Notes: generated by a model not told the origin, from the letters alone. A DNA stretch of 64,000 nt from CAWFGW01 sp963849955 (GCA_963849955.1 CAWKJU010000009.1:372001-436000), one strand, 5' to 3'. Shown: positions 19,179-28,558, counted from the first letter of the stretch. Numbers and translations: made by a program.

Positions 19179-20432
19179 ATGAAATTTCATCAATACCCCA
19201 TAGCCGAGGAATTAAAAGAACGCTTAGCCGAACTGGGCTTAGTAAAACCAACCGATATTCAATTTAAAGCCATTCCCCATATCCTGGACGGTGAAGACGT
19301 ATTGGGCATTGCACAAACAGGAACAGGTAAAACTGCTGCTTTTGTTATCCCAATTTTAAATTTGATACAGAACGAAAAAGCAGCCCGCATTCAAAGTGGC
19401 ATTCGCTGTTTAGTGATGGTACCCACCCGTGAGCTAGCACAACAGATAGCAGAAGAATTTCAAAGCATTGGCAAATATTTAAACATTAACACGCTCGCTT
19501 TACATGGAGGTGTGGAACAAAAAGGACAAATCAGTCAGTTAAAATCCACAGTTGATGTGTTAGTCACCACACCGGGTAGAATGTTTGACCTGAAAAGTCA
19601 AGGGTTTATCGACTTTCGCGATGTAAAATGTCTGATCCTGGATGAGGCTGATCATATGTTAGCGCTTGGCTTTTTAAAAGACATTCAGGATGTTATTCGC
19701 TCGTTGCCCAAACAACGTCAAACCCTGTTTTTTTCCGCCACGATTAATGAAAAGATTAAAAAACTAGCTTACTCCATTGTATCGCGCCCCATTAGAATTC
19801 AGATATCCCCGAAAGACCCGATTTCCAAAAAGGTCGACCATGCGGTGATGTATGTTGAAATGGATGACAAGCGATTTTATTTGGAACGCATTGTCAATGA
19901 AAACCCGAAAAGTAAAATCATTGTGTTTGTGCGTACGAAAGTGCGAGCTGAACGGGTCTTGAAAGCGATGGAACGGGTCGGTATTCGCGCTGTTACTATA
20001 CATGGGGATAAAGATCAAAACGAACGTACCAAAGCTATCAACGATTTTAAGGAAGGATACGAACGCATCTTAATCGCTACGGATGTGAGTGCTCGCGGTA
20101 TTGACGTGAAACAAGTGGAGTTAGTCATCAACTATGATTTACCGGACGATCCAGAAAATTATGTACACCGCATTGGTAGAACCGGCCGAGGTGAACACCG
20201 GGGAAATGCGATCTCGTTTTGTAGTAAAGAGGAAAAACCACTTTTAGAAGAAATTCAGGGTTTTATCACCAAAGAAATTCGAGTGATCTCGGTCAAAAAA
20301 TCGGAACACGAAGCCACGTTGGATTTAGCAGGTGACCAGGTGGAAGACTGGCAGGCGGTCATGAAAAAAATTGAGTCGCTGGATGAGGATTTGAAACATA
20401 AAAAGAAGTCTAAGAAGAAGAAGAAGAAATAA
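19179..20432 (+). CDS. DEAD-box ATP-dependent RNA helicase
   Basis: 417 residues. All motifs are present: Q motif (KPTDIQFKAI), Walker A (AQTGTGKT), PTRELAQQ, TPGR, LDEADHM, SAT, then the second domain with ARGIDVKQVELVINYD and HRIGRTGR. It ends in a very Lys-rich tail typical of the RhlE-type RNA-binding extension. Role: ATP-driven remodelling of RNA (ribosome assembly or cold adaptation). Single gene, divergent from the M48 peptidase; a TACTTTCG box shortly upstream could be its -7 element. Confidence 0.93.
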   Translation: MKFHQYPIAEELKERLAELGLVKPTDIQFKAIPHILDGEDVLGIAQTGTGKTAAFVIPILNLIQNEKAARIQSGIRCLVMVPTRELAQQIAEEFQSIGKYLNINTLALHGGVEQKGQISQLKSTVDVLVTTPGRMFDLKSQGFIDFRDVKCLILDEADHMLALGFLKDIQDVIRSLPKQRQTLFFSATINEKIKKLAYSIVSRPIRIQISPKDPISKKVDHAVMYVEMDDKRFYLERIVNENPKSKIIVFVRTKVRAERVLKAMERVGIRAVTIHGDKDQNERTKAINDFKEGYERILIATDVSARGIDVKQVELVINYDLPDDPENYVHRIGRTGRGEHRGNAISFCSKEEKPLLEEIQGFITKEIRVISVKKSEHEATLDLAGDQVEDWQAVMKKIESLDEDLKHKKKSKKKKKK

Positions 20433-20785
20433 GGTAGTTGGAAAAGGGTGATTCTAACTGAAATAACTCAGATTGACCTTTCGTCTGCAGGTTTTTGTTA
20501 AAAATAGTTTCCACTGATCAATAGTGTGAGTTGATATCTTTTATAAGCATTCGGCTCAAGCCGCCTGGGCTTTTCCTTTTTCATTGATAAAAAGGAAACA
20601 AAAATCTAGACGATTAGGTCGACTAGTATTAACGGCACTAGGACGCACAGTTTATGTGCTTTTCACATTCCCAAATCGTCACATGAAACGCGAAAATTGC
20701 AAAAAAAACTAAGTTTGTCTGTAAACTATAGGTTAATCAAAAAACAAATGAAGTTTAGTTGAAGCATAGAAAATTGTCTTTACCA
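20433..20785. other. Intergenic region, no gene
   Basis: No convincing ORF on either strand. A complementary pair CTTTTCCTTTTTCATTGAT / ATAAAAAGGAAA near 20573-20600 can form a weak hairpin. Confidence 0.35.
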
Positions 20786-20898
20786 GAAACGAAGCAATCT
20801 CGTTGTTTTTAGATGCTATTCCAAAGCCTGTGTCTGTTGGTAGGTTTTGCCATTGTTTACGTCTTTGCGAACGGAACAAAGTGGCGTGCGTCAATCTC
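20786..20898. repeat. Degenerate REP-like dispersed repeat
   Basis: Fragments GAAACGAAGCAATCTCG and GTCTTTGCGAACGGAACAAAG ... GTCAATCTC resemble the dispersed GTC(A)TTGCGA..GAACGAAG..GCAATCTC repeat of many Bacteroidota genomes. A 71-codon minus-strand frame here is best read as a by-product of the repeat. Confidence 0.45.
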
Positions 20899-21017
20899 TC
20901 TATTGTTAAAACGGATGTTTGGCTTACACTACGTAGATTCCACATCAAAGTGTAGAATTAGGTTGGAATTTGTCATATGAAAGGTCTGCACCATTCTACG
21001 AACGACCATGAACGTTT

Positions 21018-21386
21018 TTATTTCTCCATATACTCCTGCCACTCCACCAGCAAATACTTCTTCTTCCCTTCTGTTTCGATTTCCAGGAACCCAAAATCGT
21101 AGCAAAACAGGTACACCTGTCCTTTTTGGTTTTTCCAGTAGTGGGTAAAGTACTTCGGGTTAAATCCTTCAGCAAGTAACTTTTCTTTGCGAAGCGTAGT
21201 GAAACCACTTTTGTTGTATTGTTTTAAAATTTTACGGTTTGTTTTCAGTTGCTTGTCTACTTGTAAAAAAAACTGTTCGTGAATAATTCTATTTTCATAT
21301 TGAGCTGTTGACCTACAGTTGGGCGAACAATAAATTTTATCTCTTCTTCCTTTTATCGTATCACCACAGGTTGGACAAATTTTCAT
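21018..21386 (-). CDS. Zinc-ribbon protein divergent from the cassette integrase
   Basis: 122 residues. The N-terminus holds a four-Cys zinc ribbon (CPTCG at residues 4-8 and CSPNCRS near 20-26), followed by a helical region and a C-terminal motif KEKLLAEGFNPKYFTHYW ... YLFCYDFGFLEIE. A family with this layout is widespread and uncharacterised in Bacteroidota. It shares an 81-bp divergent control region with the tyrosine recombinase at 21468, so it may be a DNA-binding accessory or regulator; this is inference from position only. Confidence 0.7.
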   Translation of the reverse strand: MKICPTCGDTIKGRRDKIYCSPNCRSTAQYENRIIHEQFFLQVDKQLKTNRKILKQYNKSGFTTLRKEKLLAEGFNPKYFTHYWKNQKGQVYLFCYDFGFLEIETEGKKKYLLVEWQEYMEK

Positions 21387-21389
21387 AAG

Positions 21390-21435
21390 CGTATATTATA
21401 CGGTTAATATACGTATGTTATGCGTATAATATACG
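21390..21435. promoter_or_regulatory. Inverted-repeat operator region between zinc-ribbon gene and integrase
   Basis: CGTATATTATACG (21390-21402) and CGTATAATATACG (21423-21435) are exact reverse complements, with a further TATACGTAT between them. Several half-sites of CGTATA in 46 bp, placed between two divergent starts, suggest cooperative binding of a repressor or directionality factor. Confidence 0.6.
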
Positions 21436-21467
21436 TTTAAAGCAATTAAGTTTTTTGATTTTTGGTT

Positions 21468-22598
21468 ATGGAAAAGTTACAAAACATCACTTTGCGTCAT
21501 TATGTAATTAAAGATGAAAAATGCATTGGCATCTTATTCTATCCTAACAAAGTTATTCAAGCTTTAATCAAACAACTTCCCAGTGTAAAGTGGAGCAATG
21601 AACATCAGGTAGTCTATGTAAAAAACACGAAAGAAAACCTCAACGCTATATACAAACAGTTTAGAGGTGTGGCATGGATAAATGCGAAATATTTCTTCAA
21701 AAACAGGCCTGTAAATCACTCAGAGACGGGGAATGGAGATATTAGTTGGGTTGAAAAACGAACGGTAGAAAGTGATTATAAAGTTTGTCCGAAAGAATAT
21801 TTGCAAAAGCTGCAACTCAAGCGTTATGCAAACAACACGATTAAAACCTATGTAACTTGTTTTGAACGATTTATCAATCATTACAAAAACACGGAAATAA
21901 ACACATTGGGTGAAAATGATATCCGAGACTATCTCTCCTATTTACATAAAAAGGAACTTTCCACTTCCTACATCAACCAATCAGTTAATGCCATTAAATT
22001 TTATTATGAAGTTGTGCACAACATGCCTAACCGGTTCTATGAGATTGAGCGGCCAATCAAAGAACATAAGCTGCCCAAGGTAATCTCAAAAGAGGAAGTC
22101 TTGGCAATAATCAAATACACTAACAACATCAAACACCGATGCATTGTATCACTACTATATTCTGCTGGATTGAGAAGAAGTGAGTTGATCAACTTAAAAA
22201 TTAGCGATATAGACAGCAAACGGATGGTTATTCGTGTGGAAGGTGCAAAAGGAAATAAAGATCGGTTAACTCTTCTTTCTGCTACTGTGTTGAATGATTT
22301 ACGGAGATATTTTAAAGAATGGAGGCCGAAGAAATGGTTGTTTGAGAGTCCAGATGGCAGAAAATACTCAGTTACTAGTGTAGAAAATGTTGTTAAAATT
22401 TCTGCTAAAAAAGCAAAAATAAAAAACCGAGTTACACCACATATGCTTAGACATAGCTTTGCTACTCATCTGTTGGAAAATGGAACAGATTTAAGAAGTA
22501 TTCAAGCACTACTTGGACACAATTCATTACAAACAACAGAAATATATACACATGTTGCAGTGAACGCTTTTAATAAAATCAAAAACTTATTAGATTGA
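21468..22598 (+). CDS. Tyrosine recombinase (integron-type cassette integrase, non-canonical)
   Basis: 376 residues from ATG 21468. Residues ~1-100 are an N-terminal extension absent from XerC/D and IntI; ~115-195 is a SAM-like core-binding domain; the catalytic domain carries Arg236 (GLRRSEL), Lys261 (AKGNKDR hairpin), His325-x-x-Arg328 (HMLRH), His351 (LLGHNS) and nucleophile Tyr360 (IYTHV). There is no insertion between the Lys hairpin and HxxR, where classical IntI has its ~16-20-residue extra segment, so it is closer to Xer in the core. It is transcribed toward the cassette array and ends 47 bp before the first cassette. Inferred role: excision and insertion of cassettes at attI/attC. 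Confidence 0.88.
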   Translation: MEKLQNITLRHYVIKDEKCIGILFYPNKVIQALIKQLPSVKWSNEHQVVYVKNTKENLNAIYKQFRGVAWINAKYFFKNRPVNHSETGNGDISWVEKRTVESDYKVCPKEYLQKLQLKRYANNTIKTYVTCFERFINHYKNTEINTLGENDIRDYLSYLHKKELSTSYINQSVNAIKFYYEVVHNMPNRFYEIERPIKEHKLPKVISKEEVLAIIKYTNNIKHRCIVSLLYSAGLRRSELINLKISDIDSKRMVIRVEGAKGNKDRLTLLSATVLNDLRRYFKEWRPKKWLFESPDGRKYSVTSVENVVKISAKKAKIKNRVTPHMLRHSFATHLLENGTDLRSIQALLGHNSLQTTEIYTHVAVNAFNKIKNLLD

Positions 22599-22652
22599 AT
22601 AAAAACATATAAAAGGAATAAACCACATATGTGGTTTACCCAATTGTTGTAT
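22599..22652 (+). other. Candidate attI: primary insertion site of the cassette array
   Basis: Between the integrase stop and the first cassette lies the perfect 20-bp palindrome TAAACCACATATGTGGTTTA (22619-22638), then CCCAATT and the crossover triplet GTT at 22646. The GTTGTATGCC starting there is the exact reverse complement of GGCATACAAC at the far end of cassette 1 (27273), which fixes the boundary. No attC-like palindrome precedes it. Confidence 0.7.
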
Positions 22653-22677
22653 GCCATGCGAAAAAGAGCCCACCGCA

Positions 22678-22740
22678 CAAATAGCACATTTGGTTTTGCC
22701 AACACACAGGCAAACGCTAAAAAACCAAAAGAGCTATTTT
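22678..22740. repeat. 5' hairpin module of cassette 1
   Basis: AAATAGC..CATTTGGTTTT pairs with AAAACCAAAAGAGCTATTT. Very similar hairpins begin cassettes 5 and 9 at the same distance from the cassette start. Only these three large multi-gene cassettes have it. Confidence 0.65.
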
Positions 22741-22771
22741 TTGCCCACGCTCAACGAAATATGAAATTGAA

Positions 22772-25735
22772 ATGCTCGAAATAAGAAAAGGAACAGCGGC
22801 AAAAAATTACGAAAACACTTTTTTTAGAGAGTTTGCGGAAAATTTACGTAACCTCTTTGATAAATACTCAATTGACGGACTGTTGATTGCTAATTCCGAA
22901 TGTGAATTGGAAAAACGGCTACAAATAGACGCTTTGCTTGTAACAAAGAACGCAGTATGCATTATTGACTTTAAAAACTTTGGCGGTAAAATCACCTTAC
23001 CCAAAAACGGTAAATCAGAATTTGATTTTGGTAGATGGACTAATGAAAAGGGTGAAATCATTAAAGGTGGGAGTTCAATTAACCCATTTATTCAACTCAA
23101 AAACCAAAAAGACAGATTTATTAAAGTTGTAGAAAAACAAATTCAAAATAACCTTCCCAAATCAGATTGTTTTAATCCATACCATACAGTTAGGACTGTA
23201 TGTTTCCAAAAACCAATTGACTTAAACGGTTCAATCCCATCCAAAGAAGAGTTGAATTTTTTCATCATTGACAAAAACAATTATCTTGAAAAAATTAGGG
23301 ACATAATTGATATTACCGACAAAGAAGTATCGCTTTCTCAGGCTTCATTTGACCTTTTCAAAGAATCATTTAGAGCGGACAAGTTTGATTTATCTGAAAA
23401 GTATGAGCAAAAGCCTGACTTCACAAATTATGAAACTAAATTAGACTTTGAAAACCTTTATCCAGACCAAAAATCTGCACTTGCTGAATTAGAAACTTTT
23501 ATTATTTCCGAAGAAGAACGTTTCTTTATCCTTCAAGGAACCTCAATGAGCGGAAAAAGCCACCTGATTCCATTTATTCAAGATGTAGCCTTTAATAACA
23601 AAATACCAGAAGTCAAGCTTTTTGCATCATCTGGTCGTGTTGCAAACAATTTGCTTAAAAACAGCAATTTGGAATTCGATAGTATGTATTCATACATCTA
23701 CGGAGGCAACACACAAAATGAAAAACAAGAAGAAACAGAGGAAACGGAGAATGATGAAATACTCAACTTGGAAATCGTTCCATTAAAGAAATCAGACGAT
23801 ACAGAAGAAGCTATTTTCATTGTTGATGAATCACATTTAGTTTCAGATAATTATCACCAGTCTATTGATTTAAGATTTGGTTCGGGAAAATTGCTTGAAG
23901 ATTTTATAAAGTTTGCAGACCTCAAAAACACGAAACGAAAAATAATTTTTGTCGGTGATAGCTTTCAGTTATCAATTGGCAAAAAAGAAGAAAGTGCTTT
24001 AAATCCAGACTACCTTTCGGAAAAATACGAGCAAAAATCCAAAGCCTTTCAACTGGTTGATAAAGGGAATAAATCTCCTATTGTTGAAGAAGCGTTAAAA
24101 GCGGTCAATTGTATTCGTCAACAATCATTTAACAATCTTGTTATCAGCGAAAGTGAGTCCCTGAATATTCTAAACAAAAATGAAATATTACCATTAATTA
24201 CTAAATCTATAACTAATAAATTTGATTTCCGCTGGATTACATACTCTAGGGAAAAGGCACTTCAAATCAACCATAGAATTAAAGAAAAAATACTAAAAAA
24301 TGGGAAAGACCTTTATATTAATGATTTTGTAATTTTTGAAAACAATTTTAGAGTATTTATTGATGATGATTTTTATGCGGAAAGTAAAAAGATTTTCAAT
24401 GGGCAATTTGGAATTGTAATAGGCATCGAAAAAGATACAATTCAAGAAACCACAGCTAAAGGCACCTTGATTTTCAGGAAGTTGAGTATGAAAATTGAAG
24501 GGTACAACTCTCTAATTGACATCTTAAGTTTGGAGAACTACCGAACTAGTCAAAAGGGTGAATTATCTAAGGAGGAATTAATTGCTTTTAAAATTATCCT
24601 AAATAGAGAAATAAAATCGAGCCTTGAAAAAAGCCCTTTTGAAAATTCATCAATATATAAAGAATTACTTGAGTCTAAAGATTATATTAATATAAAAGAA
24701 AATGTACTTAACCTTCGATTACGACTGAATGAAGGTGAAAAAGTAAAAACAAAACTGCATGACTCTGAAAGAGAGGAACGTAAAATGATAACTAAAGCGA
24801 AACGAAAATATAGAAATTTGATTCAGGATGAATTAAATAGAAGTCCAACCTCAAAATATTTTCAATTTAAAAACGCTGCACTAATACGATTTGGTTGGGC
24901 ATTAACAGTTCACAAATCTATGTCTTTCAAATGGGATGAAATTTATTTTGATTTGGATACGGGAAAAGGGAAAACTAATGAAGAATTTTTTAAAATATTT
25001 TACACTGGATTAATAAGAGCAAAAAAGAAAATGAACTTGATTAATTATACTCCAATTAATCCGTTCTATAAACTATCCGATACAGATATTAAGGATCATA
25101 ATTCAGGGAACAAACCTAATGACAAAATTTTATTCCAAGCTGATACCGAAAGTGTAGTGCAGAACAAAGATAGTTCAGTCAAAATTAAGTATCACTTTCC
25201 AGATGGAAACCAAGCCACCATTTTACACCAAATATTCAATTATATTAATGGAAAACTTGATAATAATAAGTTTGTAATCTCAACTATATCACACAATAAG
25301 AATCAAGAGGTTTATGAAATAAAGGCAGATCCAAATGAGTTAGTTCATATTTCTATTTATTATAGGGACAATGGAAGAGTGAATCTTCCGACTTTGATGA
25401 AAGCAACATCAACCGAACTTGGTGATGAGATATTAAAATTATTGATAACTCCATTTAACAGTAGTTCGGATTTATCTTTTGTTACCGATAAATGGCGTCA
25501 AGAAACCCTAAGGCAAATTATTCAAGAACTTGCAAATACAAAGCTTGAAATTAATTATTTAGTTCAATCTTCCAATTTGGACACCTTAAAAATATCTCGT
25601 GATTCATCCGTATTAATTGTTTTGATGGATTATGAAATTGATGGATTTTATTCGGGAATTCGAGCAAACTACTATTCTGATGAAGATATTTGGTCAGATT
25701 TTAAATCAATAATTACCGATTTAAAAAAGAAGTAA
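22772..25735 (+). CDS. NERD-domain nuclease/helicase-type ATPase (cassette 1, candidate defence gene)
   Basis: 987 residues. Residues ~1-130 match a NERD domain (nuclease-related: ENTFFREFAENL, QIDALLVTKNAVCIIDFKNFGG with the D-x-K motif). The middle is a superfamily 1-type ATPase: Walker A GTSMSGKS at ~256-263 and Walker B IFIVDESHLV with D352-E353; later VHKSMSFKWDEIYFDL resembles SF1 motif V/VI segments. NERD-helicase fusions are known in anti-phage and DNA-damage contexts. The stop overlaps the next start by one base (TAATG), so it forms a two-gene operon. The specific role here is inferred. Confidence 0.8.
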   Translation: MLEIRKGTAAKNYENTFFREFAENLRNLFDKYSIDGLLIANSECELEKRLQIDALLVTKNAVCIIDFKNFGGKITLPKNGKSEFDFGRWTNEKGEIIKGGSSINPFIQLKNQKDRFIKVVEKQIQNNLPKSDCFNPYHTVRTVCFQKPIDLNGSIPSKEELNFFIIDKNNYLEKIRDIIDITDKEVSLSQASFDLFKESFRADKFDLSEKYEQKPDFTNYETKLDFENLYPDQKSALAELETFIISEEERFFILQGTSMSGKSHLIPFIQDVAFNNKIPEVKLFASSGRVANNLLKNSNLEFDSMYSYIYGGNTQNEKQEETEETENDEILNLEIVPLKKSDDTEEAIFIVDESHLVSDNYHQSIDLRFGSGKLLEDFIKFADLKNTKRKIIFVGDSFQLSIGKKEESALNPDYLSEKYEQKSKAFQLVDKGNKSPIVEEALKAVNCIRQQSFNNLVISESESLNILNKNEILPLITKSITNKFDFRWITYSREKALQINHRIKEKILKNGKDLYINDFVIFENNFRVFIDDDFYAESKKIFNGQFGIVIGIEKDTIQETTAKGTLIFRKLSMKIEGYNSLIDILSLENYRTSQKGELSKEELIAFKIILNREIKSSLEKSPFENSSIYKELLESKDYINIKENVLNLRLRLNEGEKVKTKLHDSEREERKMITKAKRKYRNLIQDELNRSPTSKYFQFKNAALIRFGWALTVHKSMSFKWDEIYFDLDTGKGKTNEEFFKIFYTGLIRAKKKMNLINYTPINPFYKLSDTDIKDHNSGNKPNDKILFQADTESVVQNKDSSVKIKYHFPDGNQATILHQIFNYINGKLDNNKFVISTISHNKNQEVYEIKADPNELVHISIYYRDNGRVNLPTLMKATSTELGDEILKLLITPFNSSSDLSFVTDKWRQETLRQIIQELANTKLEINYLVQSSNLDTLKISRDSSVLIVLMDYEIDGFYSGIRANYYSDEDIWSDFKSIITDLKKK

Positions 25736-27162
25736 TGGCATCACTATTCGATTTTAGTAAACAAATAGCGGATTTAAAAAAGGAAAAGAAATATGCCGAA
25801 GCACTTTCCTATTTCAAAGAGAACAAAGCAGATTTCTCCAAAGAGCAGATTACCAATAATGATTACCTAATATCTGACATAATCTCTTGTTTGAGATACA
25901 CTAATCATTTTGACGCAGGGTTTCAGTTTTTAGGCATATATGATATTAATATTAATGGCGAGACAAAAGAAAGAGTTCTAAACGCATACGGTTGGTTGCT
26001 TTGGTCAAAATACAAAGTTGAAAACTCTACTACAACTGACTCTGCAGAAGAAACTCACTTTTTTGAAGATGAAGAAGAAAACACCCAAGAAGTGAATTTT
26101 CATTATGACAAAAGTGAACTGATTAAACGAATTGAAAATCTAATTTCTTTACTGTTTGAGCTGAACAGCGAGTTTTCTAAAATACTTATTTCTAATCTCT
26201 TTTCAATTGTTTTGAAAAGCGAAAAAAAGAAACCTGCTCCGAATTGGAAATTGGTTAATGATTTCTGCAATCACTTTAACCCTGATATGCTCTCCAACGA
26301 ATGCTCCACTATCCAAGTAGAGCGAAAAGGACAAATGAAAGATATGGAATTGGCTTCCGATATAGAAAATTGGTATGCCTACAAAACCAAAGCCCTAATG
26401 AAGTTAGGAGAATGGCAAGAATGTTTTGATAAATCAAAAGAGGCACTCGACAAATTGGAAAGTTTTCACTATTCAAATGATGTATGGCTTTCCAGGCGGG
26501 TCGCTCTTTCAATGAAAAATTTAGGAAATACGGAAGATACAATTACAGAGCTTAAAAATATTCTCAAAAAGAAAAGAGAATGGTTTATCCAAAAAGAATT
26601 AGCTGAACTCTATTTCGAAAAGGAAGACTATGAACAAGCTTTCAGATTAGTAATTGATGCAGTCAATAATTTTGGTCCTTTAGAATTTAAAGTTGATTTA
26701 TTATATCTAATCGGCAAAATACATCAAAAGAAGAATCAATCTGATTTAGCTTTTAAGCATTTCTCACTTTCAAAATTAATAAGACAAGAAGAGGAATGGA
26801 AAGTTCCTCAAAAAGTATTTGACGAATTAAGAAATTTTGAAAATACCGAGATTACTATTAGCGATATTAGTAAGTTAAAATCAGAACTTAAAAAATATTG
26901 GAACAGTTTCTCGCCTGATAAAAAGAAATCTTTTTCAAAACCAAAAGGAACTCAAAAAGGAGAAATTTTAAGAATAATGAATGACAATGAAAGAGGAAAG
27001 GATGGGTTTTTGAAAAGCGACAATAAAGATTTTTATTTTTCCTTATCCTCTAACTTTCATTTAACGCCAAAAGTAGAAATAGGAACAAAAGTTGAATTTA
27101 GTATAGTGCCGTCAAAAGATGGAAAAAAGGAACAAACAAGAATAACAAAGATTATTGAATAA
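25735..27162 (+). CDS. TPR-repeat protein with C-terminal OB-fold-like domain (cassette 1)
   Basis: 475 residues. Residues ~10-370 are helical with several TPR-like pairs (IENWYAYKTKALMKLGEWQECFDKSKEAL; IQKELAELYFEKEDYEQAFRLV). The last ~75 residues (KGEILRIMNDNERGKDGFLK ... KVEFSIVPSKDGKKEQTRI) look like a cold-shock/S1-type OB fold. Coupled by a one-base overlap to the NERD-helicase, so the two probably act together; TPR-OB partners could recognise RNA, DNA or another protein. No named family was recognised. Confidence 0.72.
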   Translation: MASLFDFSKQIADLKKEKKYAEALSYFKENKADFSKEQITNNDYLISDIISCLRYTNHFDAGFQFLGIYDININGETKERVLNAYGWLLWSKYKVENSTTTDSAEETHFFEDEEENTQEVNFHYDKSELIKRIENLISLLFELNSEFSKILISNLFSIVLKSEKKKPAPNWKLVNDFCNHFNPDMLSNECSTIQVERKGQMKDMELASDIENWYAYKTKALMKLGEWQECFDKSKEALDKLESFHYSNDVWLSRRVALSMKNLGNTEDTITELKNILKKKREWFIQKELAELYFEKEDYEQAFRLVIDAVNNFGPLEFKVDLLYLIGKIHQKKNQSDLAFKHFSLSKLIRQEEEWKVPQKVFDELRNFENTEITISDISKLKSELKKYWNSFSPDKKKSFSKPKGTQKGEILRIMNDNERGKDGFLKSDNKDFYFSLSSNFHLTPKVEIGTKVEFSIVPSKDGKKEQTRITKIIE

Positions 27163-27179
27163 AAGCCAACACATAAAGC

Positions 27180-27241
27180 CATACACATTGCCAAGTCGCT
27201 CAAAAACCAACAGCACGAGCCAAAACTTGTCAATAAGTATG
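27180..27241. repeat. 3' hairpin module of cassette 1
   Basis: CATACACATTGCCAAGT pairs with ACTTGTCAATAAGTATG. Homologous hairpins precede the attC-like sites of cassettes 5 and 9 only. Confidence 0.65.
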
Positions 27242-27272
27242 TCTTTGCCAACGCTTCTAAAAAGAAAGCACA

Positions 27273-27470
27273 GGCATACAACAATGGCTAAAAAAACATA
27301 GGGGTTTTGGTGGTAAATTGGAAGTTTTGAGCTTCGATTATAGACCGCCAAACCAAAATTTTGATAATGAAAAAGAAAAGATAATTATAAAAATATTTGG
27401 CTTGGCTAAGTGGCAACCTGAAAGGGCAGCGTTTCAAACTCCCCTACGTTTTTTAGCCGGGTCGTTGTAG
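27273..27470 (+). repeat. attC-like site 1 (cassette 1)
   Basis: Left box GGCATACAAC, right box GTTGTAG at 27464, spacer 181 bp. The outer stem pairs ATGGCTAAAAAA with TTTTTTAGCC. It belongs to the long site class but its internal sequence is divergent from the others. Confidence 0.75.
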
Positions 27471-27481
27471 TTAATAAAAAA

Positions 27482-28558
27482 ATGAATATTAGATTTTTTA
27501 TACTAATCCTAATACTACCCTTGAACCTGTTTGGACAGTCTGATACCATTTATTCTATAAAAGATAGTTTAAAAGCAATTGGAACTTACAAAAATGATTT
27601 AATGGAAGGATATTGGACATGGTATTATTGGAATGGATCAATGCAATCACAAGGAGATTACTATCAAAATACTCCTATAGGTAAATGGACTAATTACTAC
27701 AAATCAGGAAAAATTAAAAACATAGTCAATTATGATTCAACAGGAAAAATCCAAGGATTAAAAATCAACTACAACTACGAATCAAATGAGATAATAGAAG
27801 TTAACTACATTGATAATAAAAAAAACGGTTTAGCTAAATGGACTTCTTTTGAAGGACATACAACGTTAATAGCGAACCACAAAAATGATTTATTTGATGG
27901 GGACTTTATTCGGTACTGGCCAAATGGAAAAATTAAACAAAAAAACTTTTTAATAAACGGATTAAACCAAGGAGTGGCAGAATATTTTTTTGAAAGTGGA
28001 AAATTATCAAACAAAGGATATTTTTGGAATGATTATCATATAGGAAAATGGGAGTCATTTTTAGAAAATGGCTCGCCTCTCAAAACAGTCGAATATGATT
28101 CTATAGGTCAATTTCACGGAGATTATTGGTCTTATAATTATGAAGACTCAATCAAAACACTTTTAACATATAAATTCAATAAAATGGATGGTCCATCATT
28201 TCAGTTAACCTTAAATAATGATACTCTCACGACTGGCTATTTTAGTAATAATTTAAGAGATGGTCAATGGAAATGGTTTTGGAAGGATGGAAGTTTAAAA
28301 AGTCTTTATTTCTACTCTGAAGGAAAACTTGAAGGAATTTGCATAGAATATTATGATAATGGCAAAATAAAAGAAAAAGGGAACTATTATAATGACCAAA
28401 AAACAGGAATATGGTTTGAATACGAATCAGTTGTTTCATTGAATTACTGTAAAGGCTCATTTTCTAACAATCAGAAAAATGGAATATGGGACTGCTATAA
28501 AGATAACAATCTCTTTAGTCGCACTAGATTCGATAATGGTCAAGAAATTAAAAAATAA
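27482..28558 (+). CDS. Secreted MORN/YwqK-type repeat protein (cassette 2)
   Basis: 358 residues with a signal peptide (MNIRFFILILILPLNLFGQ). The mature part is a row of about ten MORN-variant repeats of the form G-x-(Y/W)-(K/W)-x-Y-(Y/W)-x-(N/S)-G-x-(L/I)-K, e.g. GKWTNYYKSGKIK and GQWKWFWKDGSLK. Such proteins are annotated as MORN-repeat or YwqK-family in Bacteroidota; role unknown. Its TAA stop is the first triplet of the left box of attC-like site 2. Confidence 0.82.
   Translation: MNIRFFILILILPLNLFGQSDTIYSIKDSLKAIGTYKNDLMEGYWTWYYWNGSMQSQGDYYQNTPIGKWTNYYKSGKIKNIVNYDSTGKIQGLKINYNYESNEIIEVNYIDNKKNGLAKWTSFEGHTTLIANHKNDLFDGDFIRYWPNGKIKQKNFLINGLNQGVAEYFFESGKLSNKGYFWNDYHIGKWESFLENGSPLKTVEYDSIGQFHGDYWSYNYEDSIKTLLTYKFNKMDGPSFQLTLNNDTLTTGYFSNNLRDGQWKWFWKDGSLKSLYFYSEGKLEGICIEYYDNGKIKEKGNYYNDQKTGIWFEYESVVSLNYCKGSFSNNQKNGIWDCYKDNNLFSRTRFDNGQEIKK

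Noticed and set aside
20733..20948. 71-codon minus-strand ORF
   Set aside because: Its peptide is produced by a dispersed REP-like repeat.
21468..22598. Integrase taken as a prophage or conjugative-element integrase
   Set aside because: No phage, relaxase or transfer genes nearby; no att duplication with a tRNA; the cassette signature explains the region.
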